64,000 bases of DNA from NCBI RefSeq assembly GCF_018729455.1, contig NZ_JAHHZF010000006.1, positions 361,769 through 425,768 of the forward strand. Reading direction: 5' to 3'. This DNA is from Prosthecodimorpha staleyi (GTDB taxonomy: Bacteria; Pseudomonadota; Alphaproteobacteria; Rhizobiales; Ancalomicrobiaceae). The notes beneath the pieces are model-generated. The model was not told the DNA's origin and searched no databases. It saw nothing but the letters and a program-made list of their open reading frames with translations. Of this stretch, positions 60,887 through 64,000 are shown one piece after another (positions within the stretch are counted from its first letter, which is position 1; every line of letters begins with the position of its first letter). The position numbers and the translations under genes are program-made.

Positions 60887-61672
60887 ATGCCGATGCCCGC
60901 CCCTCTCGACCAGGCCCCCGCGGACCCGCCCGATGCCGTCCCAGGCCCCGCCCCGACGGCGGCGGCCACTGCATCCCCCGACGGCCAGACACCCGATGGC
61001 CAGACACCCGGCGGCCAGACACCCGGCGGCGGGCCAATGCCAGCGGCGGATGCGGCGGCGGATCTGACCGCCCTGGTCGCCGGACGGCGCTTCGCCACCA
61101 TCCTGGCCGATCCGCCCTGGCAGTTCGAGAACCGCACCGGCAAGGTCGCCCCCGAACATCGTCGACTGTCGCGCTACGGCACCATGACCCTGGAGGCGAT
61201 CATGGCGCTGCCGGTCGCAGCCGCCGCGGCCGAAACCGCACATCTCTATCTCTGGGTCCCCAATGCGCTGCTGCCGGAGGGGCTCGCGGTCATGCGGGCC
61301 TGGGGCTTTGCCTACAAGACCAATCTGGTCTGGCACAAGCTGCGCAAGGACGGCGGCTCCGACGGCCGCGGTGTCGGCTTCTACTTCCGCAACGTGACCG
61401 AACTGATCCTGTTCGGCGTGCGCGGCCGGAATGCCCGGACCCTGCCGCCGGGGCGCTCCCAGATCAACTACATCGGCACCCGCAAGCGCGAGCATTCGCG
61501 CAAGCCCGACGAGCAGTATGAACTCATCGAGGCGTGCTCGCCCGGCCCCCGCCTCGAACTCTTCAGCCGCGGCACCCGTCCGGGATGGACCGTCTGGGGC
61601 AACCAGGCCGACGACGGCTATGCCCCGACCTGGGACACCTACGCCAACCATTCCGCCGCCGATCGGGTCTAG
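60887..61672 (+). CDS. MT-A70 family adenine methyltransferase
   Basis: The product is 261 residues. The catalytic DPPW occurs in ILADPPWQFEN (about residue 74), followed by RRLSRYGTMTLEAIMAL, HLYLWVPNALL, and the SAM region NYIGTRKREHSRKPDEQYELIE. This is the bacterial MT-A70-like family, which methylates adenine in DNA or RNA. The first ~50 residues are Pro/Ala-rich, with a three-fold DGQTP-type repeat. A start at 61038 would remove this tail. No restriction partner is next to it, so it is a solitary enzyme. The TAG stop belongs to the dispersed repeat. Confidence 0.87.
   Translation: MPMPAPLDQAPADPPDAVPGPAPTAAATASPDGQTPDGQTPGGQTPGGGPMPAADAAADLTALVAGRRFATILADPPWQFENRTGKVAPEHRRLSRYGTMTLEAIMALPVAAAAAETAHLYLWVPNALLPEGLAVMRAWGFAYKTNLVWHKLRKDGGSDGRGVGFYFRNVTELILFGVRGRNARTLPPGRSQINYIGTRKREHSRKPDEQYELIEACSPGPRLELFSRGTRPGWTVWGNQADDGYAPTWDTYANHSAADRV
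60980..61024 (+). repeat. 15-bp tandem repeat inside the MT-A70 gene
   Basis: Three near-identical 15-base units (consensus RYGGCCAGACACCCG) sit head to tail. Because 15 is a multiple of three they encode an in-frame Asp/Gly-Gly-Gln-Thr-Pro repeat in the N-terminal tail, which could vary in number without breaking the gene. Confidence 0.8.
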
Positions 61673-61741
61673 TGGTTCGATCGAGACGGATGGTCCCCAT
61701 CCGTCTCGTGAAGCCGAACCCCTCATTTATCGATTGCGTGG
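61669..61741. repeat. Dispersed intergenic repeat, copy 2, overlapping the MT-A70 stop
   Basis: It is the same 73-base element as at 29033-29105, ungapped, with about 60 of 73 identical positions by eye. The hairpin GACGGATGG-TCC-CCATCCGTC is at 61685-61705, and its loop change leaves the stem perfect. As in copy 1 the TAG of the upstream gene lies inside the CTAGTGGT start of the element. Confidence 0.8.
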
Positions 61742-61894
61742 CGGAAAGCGCCGCGTTTCGGCGCCGCACCGGCGGCCGACGCATGGCAGGGCGGCACCGA
61801 TTGTCACAGCCATGCAAAGCGATCGTGGAAAAGGTGCAGAATACCGCTTGCAGGGTCGGAGTCGCGTCGCTATAAACCGCCCCGCAAGCGACGG

Positions 61895-61971
61895 CGGAGT
61901 GTAGCGCAGCCTGGTAGCGCACCTCGTTCGGGACGAGGGGGTCGAGTGTTCGAATCACTCCACTCCGACCA
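61895..61971 (+). tRNA. tRNA-Pro (CGG anticodon)
   Basis: The cloverleaf has acceptor CGGAGTG/CACTCCG, with the C1-G72 pair typical of bacterial tRNA-Pro, anticodon stem CCTCG/CGAGG around TTCGGGA (anticodon CGG), and T-arm GAGTG-TTCGAAT-CACTC. CCA is encoded at 61969-61971. The reading of CCG codons suits this GC-rich genome. Confidence 0.95.
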
Positions 61972-62833
61972 ATCGCTTCCGCTCCTTTCCCGAGGGAGCC
62001 TTTTCTGGCACGAATTTGGATACCCCGGCGCGATTGCGATCGGTCGACCGTCCCGGCCGCCGACGCGAATCGACCGGTCGATGCCGAAGGCACCGTCGCC
62101 GCAGCGAGCCGCGAGGGCTCGATGATGGGCTCCGGGGCGCAGGCCGATCGGGGTTCCCGCGCCCTCCTCCCCGTTGGCCCCTCCTCCCCGTTGGCCCCTC
62201 TTCCCCGATGGCGCCTCTTCCCCGATGACCTCACGCGATCCGGCTGTGCGGCCCGGCGGGCTGATTCGGTCGACACCGTCCCCTCCGGGCCGGCCTTGAG
62301 ACCCAACAAAGCGGTGGACAGACCGGCTCGCGCGTTGCGACTTTCGCCGAACACGAGGCCGGCGCGATGGCGGACGGGCCGAAGGCCGGCCGCCGAAGGA
62401 CTGGCCGGCATAAAGTTGAGATAATCTGTATGCAATTCGTCGATAGATTACGACGCCCGCTGCCGCCGCGCGGGCAAGCGGAATCGATCGCGGACTCTTC
62501 CGGGCGGCAGGTATGCCGGCCGCCGCCGGCACCGATCACGCCGATCCGCCGGGCTTTGACATATCTTTCACGACAGGGCGCCGTTCGGGAAGCAAGACGT
62601 CAGGCAGATGGTGCGGCCGGAAATTCTTTCGGACAGGATGCCGGGGATTTGCCCTACCACGGGTGCAGCCTTTCCGCACCGAGCTATGCAGCGGGTGTTG
62701 GGCGCTTTTCTTTTGCCAGCCGATGCAGTAGCTTCCCTGCCGCTGGCCCGGTTTGGTCCGGCGCCGCGTCCAGATGCCGATCGAGGCAGACGGATACGTT
62801 CAAGTAGCCACGGCCAGGATATACCGATTGGTC
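61972..62833. other. Gap between tRNA-Pro and the PanB-like gene
   Basis: This 862-base stretch has no gene that I can support. Frames at 62016-62228 and 62367-62807 look like composition shadows. It contains a short tandem repeat (62161-62227). A TTGACA occurs at 62556, without a clear -10 box. The region may hold the promoter of the gene at 62834. Confidence 0.45.
62161..62227. repeat. 16-17 bp tandem repeat, four units
   Basis: Four head-to-tail units with the consensus GCCCCTCYTCCCCGWTG are directly adjacent, without spacers. The first is 16 bases and the other three are 17. The array lies in the non-coding stretch downstream of tRNA-Pro. Confidence 0.85.
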
Positions 62834-64000
62834 ATGCGTAACCCGGCGGATGGTCGAAACGCGCTCGGCGAATTGACGGATCGCAAGGGGCGGCGTCGAA
62901 TCGTCGCCGCCGGAGCGTCGACGGCGCCTTTCGCTCGGATCATCGATTCCTACGTCGACATGCTGTTGGTTGATTGCGGGCTCGTCGCCACGATCCACGG
63001 CATCGACCGGCCGATGGATGTCTCGCTCGACCTGATGGTGGCGCACGGACAGGCGGTGATGCGGGCGTCGCGCCGAGCCGCCGTGGTGGTCGAACTGCCG
63101 GCCAAATGTTGCGAGGACACGCCCGACCGCGCCCTGCAGGATGCCGAGTTCCTGATCGAGTCGGTCGGCTGTGCGGGGATCGCGCTGGCGATCGAGGTCG
63201 AGACCATCGAGATCATCCGGCTGCTCGCCGACAGCGGCATTCCGGTGCTCGGCCTGACCGAGATCGGCACCCCGCGGCGCTCGCACGTCAGTGAGTCCGA
63301 CGATCCGGATTGGCGCCGCCTGCAGGTCGCCCACAATGCGCAGGCCGCTGCCAGCGCCGGGGCTTTCGCGGTCCTGGCCACCGGCTCGGAGGACAGCCTG
63401 GCCGAAGAACTGGCGCGCACGGTCGGCGTGCCGGTGATCGGCGACGAGTCGGCCTCGGTCTGCGATGGGCAATTCCTGACCGATCTCGACTTCATGTCGA
63501 TGTTGACCAACGTGCGCAGTTCGAACCGCTCGCGCAGTCCGGCGGTACGGCTGGTCGAGACCCGCAATACGGCGCCGATCGAGACCGGAATCGGCCCGAC
63601 CGGCATGCCCCAAACCGGCATCGGCCCGACCGGCTATACCCAAACCGGCTACACCCAAACCGGCAGCCGCCTCGCCGGCAGCGGCCCAGCCGGCACAACC
63701 CCGGCGGCGACCGGATCGATCAAACTGCCGCCCAAGCCGGTCGCGCCCGTTCCCGAACCGGTCGTGCCGCGTCCGACCGCGGAGGCCCGTCCGGTGCCGC
63801 CGGCACCCGCCCGCCGGCCGGCCGCACCGCCACCCGTCGAGCCTGCCGAGCCCGAGGCGATCGAGGAGATGCGCCCGGCGGCGCCCGAACCCGCGCCGGT
63901 CAGGCCCGCACCGGCACCGGTGCGGCGGCTCCCGGCAGCCCCCCCCGTCCACCTTTCCCCGCCCCCGCCGGCGCCACACCCGGCCCCGCCCCCGGCACCC
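62834..64000 (+). CDS. Degenerate PanB-like (ketopantoate hydroxymethyltransferase fold) protein with proline-rich tail, cut by window end
   Basis: The frame is open for 389 codons and runs off the edge. Residues 20-225 follow the PanB order: an opening like ASTAPFARIIDSYVDMLLVD, then SLDLMVAHGQAVMRASRRA, PVLGLTEIG near 140, and VPVIGDESASVCDGQFLTDLD near 200, which mirrors the IGIGAG...DGQ segment. The usual active-site residues appear to be lost: the Asp-Ser of GDSLG reads DCGL, and the EGG motif is absent. From residue 245 a low-complexity tail begins with TGIGPTG/TGYTQTG repeats, then becomes Pro/Ala-rich. It is likely a pseudoenzyme. Confidence 0.7.
   Translation, partial: MRNPADGRNALGELTDRKGRRRIVAAGASTAPFARIIDSYVDMLLVDCGLVATIHGIDRPMDVSLDLMVAHGQAVMRASRRAAVVVELPAKCCEDTPDRALQDAEFLIESVGCAGIALAIEVETIEIIRLLADSGIPVLGLTEIGTPRRSHVSESDDPDWRRLQVAHNAQAAASAGAFAVLATGSEDSLAEELARTVGVPVIGDESASVCDGQFLTDLDFMSMLTNVRSSNRSRSPAVRLVETRNTAPIETGIGPTGMPQTGIGPTGYTQTGYTQTGSRLAGSGPAGTTPAATGSIKLPPKPVAPVPEPVVPRPTAEARPVPPAPARRPAAPPPVEPAEPEAIEEMRPAAPEPAPVRPAPAPVRRLPAAPPVHLSPPPPAPHPAPPPAP

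Noticed and set aside
62161..62227. Possible CRISPR array
   Set aside because: The units are only 16-17 bases, have no spacers between them, and no cas genes are in the window.
62367..62807. 146-codon frame between tRNA-Pro and the PanB-like gene
   Set aside because: Its protein is Arg/Pro/Ser-rich without a fold-like pattern or ribosome site.

Overview
The window is about 64 kb of very GC-rich DNA from an alphaproteobacterium, most likely a member of the Rhizobiales/Hyphomicrobiales. The pointers are a PdhS-type cell-cycle histidine kinase with a perfect CtrA box (TTAA-N7-TTAA) just upstream, an IalB-family protein, a phasin, an Lrp/acdS pair, and a tRNA-His with A73 as in other alphaproteobacteria. 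The exact genus cannot be read from the sequence.

Layout. 1-7233: a cut-off NMT1-type substrate-binding protein, a small membrane protein, an aldose 1-epimerase/PfkB sugar-kinase pair, a membrane protein, two tandem LprI-like secreted proteins and a GabD-type dehydrogenase. 7357-13551: an RND efflux adaptor/pump operon and D-serine dehydratase. 13552-23760: an accessory region. It holds an AT-richer patch with an orphan Imm70-like immunity gene, then one minus-strand operon, hsdR-vapB-vapC-hsdS-(DUF262/DUF1524)-hsdM, a gene remnant, and a tRNA-His whose 3' end faces this region.

24269-34101: phasin, the large PdhS-like kinase, an LprI-like protein, a PLP dehydratase, and a ferric-iron binding protein with its permease but no ATPase. 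34142-45606: transketolase, a secreted WD40-caspase-SH3 protein, a divergent Lrp regulator/ACC deaminase pair, IalB, and an autotransporter. 45985-55812: a plus-strand run of aldehyde dehydrogenase, enol-lactonase, ClpP-like secreted protease, three sulfotransferase-like P-loop proteins, a metallophosphoesterase and a Ser/Thr kinase fused to a universal stress domain. 55865-64000: a polysaccharide deacetylase, an MHS-type transporter, an amidase, an MT-A70 methyltransferase, a tRNA-Pro and a degenerate PanB-like protein with a proline-rich tail that runs off the end.

The most notable system is the compound defence operon. A VapBC toxin-antitoxin pair sits between the restriction and specificity genes of a type I system, and stop/start overlaps link vapB-vapC-hsdS and also the DUF262/DUF1524 gene with hsdM. 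Other points of interest are the CtrA-linked PdhS gene, the PanB-like pseudoenzyme, a dispersed hairpin element that supplies the stop codons of two unrelated genes, and the kinase/USP and caspase/WD40 fusions.
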